Positions 32,379 to 33,194 of a DNA stretch of 33,194 bases are shown piece by piece. The DNA comes from Methylococcaceae bacterium (GTDB lineage: Bacteria > Pseudomonadota > Gammaproteobacteria > Methylococcales > Methylomonadaceae), in assembly GCA_947506155.1 (NCBI GenBank), contig CANNNV010000011.1:1-33194 (forward strand), read 5' to 3'. The position numbers were made by a program, and so were the translations under genes. Positions within the stretch are counted from its first letter, which is position 1. Each line of letters starts with the position of its first letter. The notes beneath the pieces were generated by a model. The model worked only from the letters and a program-made list of their open reading frames with translations, was not told the origin of the DNA and made no database searches.

Positions 32379-33088
32379 GCCGGACGATCGCCCGAGTTGA
32401 AATTTGTTACCTACAAGACATCATTGAAGTTCGAAAATTGGCAAGGCTGATTGCGGAAACACTCGGTTTTGAAAAGGCCGAGCAAACCAGGATCAGCACC
32501 GCTGTTTCAGAAATCGCTCGCAATGTGCTCCAATATGGGCAAGGTGGCGAGGCTGAGTTTTTGATCAACGGCCAGGTTCCTGAGCAATGGCTGGCGATAA
32601 TCTTGCGCGATCGGGGACAGGGCATTGCTAATCTCAATGACATCCTCGAAGGAAGCTATAGCTCACAAACCGGTATGGGTTTGGGAATTGTCGGTAGTCG
32701 GCGCTTGCTTCCTGAGTATTTTCATATCGAAACCCAGGCCCATCAGGGTACTGTTGTCACCCTAGGCAGACGACTGCCGCTTAGTGTTCTGATAACTCAA
32801 ATTGATCTGAAAAAAATCACCGAGACACTGGCTACGTTCCGTGCGCAGTCGCCGCTGGAAGAAATACGCACAGAAAATCACGAGTTACTTGCGACTTTAA
32901 AATTGCTTCATCAGCGCGAACAAGAGCTGAGCTACGCTAATCAGGAGTTGCTCGAAACCAATGTCGGTATTATTCAACTTTACAGTGATCTCGAGCTTAA
33001 AACCCAGCGACTTGAACAGATCGAACAGGTACTGCGGGCAAGGAATAAAGTGGCCCCCATTGTCCAGACAAATAATGCTTTAATTTAA
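32375..33088 (+). CDS. RsbT-like ATPase with C-terminal coiled coil
   Basis: 237 residues. Residues ~1-135 are a second RsbT-like GHKL domain: TRISTAVSEIARNVLQYGQG (N box), LRDRGQGIANLNDIL (G1) and SQTGMGLGIVGSRRLL (G2). The C-terminal ~75 residues form a long predicted coiled coil (EEIRTENHELLATLKLLHQR and ELSYANQELLETNVGIIQLY), ending VAPIVQTNNALI. The helix with ETN-GI--LY-(D/E)L resembles the signalling helix that in larger proteins of this type leads into a HisKA kinase core, but here the chain stops. It may be a stand-alone version that contacts the hybrid kinase. Last gene of the run; the start overlaps the previous stop (ATGA). The 106 bp after it hold no clear gene or terminator. Confidence 0.8.
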   Translation: MSRTIARVEICYLQDIIEVRKLARLIAETLGFEKAEQTRISTAVSEIARNVLQYGQGGEAEFLINGQVPEQWLAIILRDRGQGIANLNDILEGSYSSQTGMGLGIVGSRRLLPEYFHIETQAHQGTVVTLGRRLPLSVLITQIDLKKITETLATFRAQSPLEEIRTENHELLATLKLLHQREQELSYANQELLETNVGIIQLYSDLELKTQRLEQIEQVLRARNKVAPIVQTNNALI

Positions 33089-33194
33089 GATAGAGTCCTG
33101 TTCGCACTCCAGCTGAATGGCGCTGTCCCAACTTTCATACGGGAACAGATGCTTCTGTCGCCCCGTATTTATCTACGATCTTTGCCCCGCCGCC

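Noticed and set aside
33135-33194. Open minus-strand frame of 19 codons running in from the right edge
   Set aside because: Too short, with no motif; could be the end of a neighbouring gene, but nothing in the window supports it.

Overview
The window reads as a chromosomal segment of a gammaproteobacterium. Gene order and protein style suggest a Methylococcales-type methanotroph or a close relative, but that placement is an inference from general resemblance; no methane-oxidation gene is visible. Supporting the class-level call are the gyrA-serC-pheA-hisC-tyrA/aroA-cmk-rpsA-ihfB block, known from pseudomonads and relatives as a mixed-function supraoperon, an FNR with the exact cysteine spacing of the E. 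coli protein, and a yafS-rnhA pair beside mltD. No rRNA, tRNA or CRISPR array was seen.

Layout. 1-255: the right end of an IS200/IS605-group element, with its subterminal hairpin, abuts the first ~35 codons of a brnT (DUF497) toxin gene on the minus strand, so brnT is broken. 280-2305: leuD and leuC (minus). 2550-3603: a secreted NlpE-domain protein and apt, convergent with a 1-bp gap. 3712-6723: zapE, fnr, a tiny unlisted lipoprotein gene (minus), a perfect FNR box, and a DUF2780 secreted protein. 6766-11602: an MltD-like lytic transglycosylase with an internal 63-bp minisatellite; divergent from it a gene that fuses a YafS-like methyltransferase to RNase HI; then a membrane-anchored GH17 glucanase-like protein. 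12013-22965: the housekeeping block gyrA, serC, pheA, hisC, tyrA-aroA (fused), cmk, terminator, rpsA, ihfB. 23005-24065: nudF and a small acidic/basic protein.

24266-33088 is the most interesting part. pgaB, pgaC and pgaD (poly-beta-1,6-GlcNAc deacetylase, synthase and synthase partner) overlap one another, and pgaD overlaps a REC-HisKA-HATPase-REC hybrid kinase. This is followed on the same strand by a stressosome-type partner-switching module: RsbR, RsbS, RsbT, a HATPase+PP2C (RsbX-like) protein, and a second RsbT-like ATPase with a long coiled-coil tail. No sigma factor and no pgaA are present. I infer that a stressosome-like switch controls exopolysaccharide/biofilm formation through the hybrid kinase, possibly with a c-di-GMP output encoded outside the window.

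How the genes work together: the central block couples aromatic amino-acid, serine and histidine biosynthesis to replication and translation genes through 1-bp stop/start overlaps. The fnr gene and the nearby FNR box suggest local oxygen-dependent control of two small envelope proteins. The right-hand cluster joins polysaccharide synthesis to a phosphorelay and partner-switching control layer.
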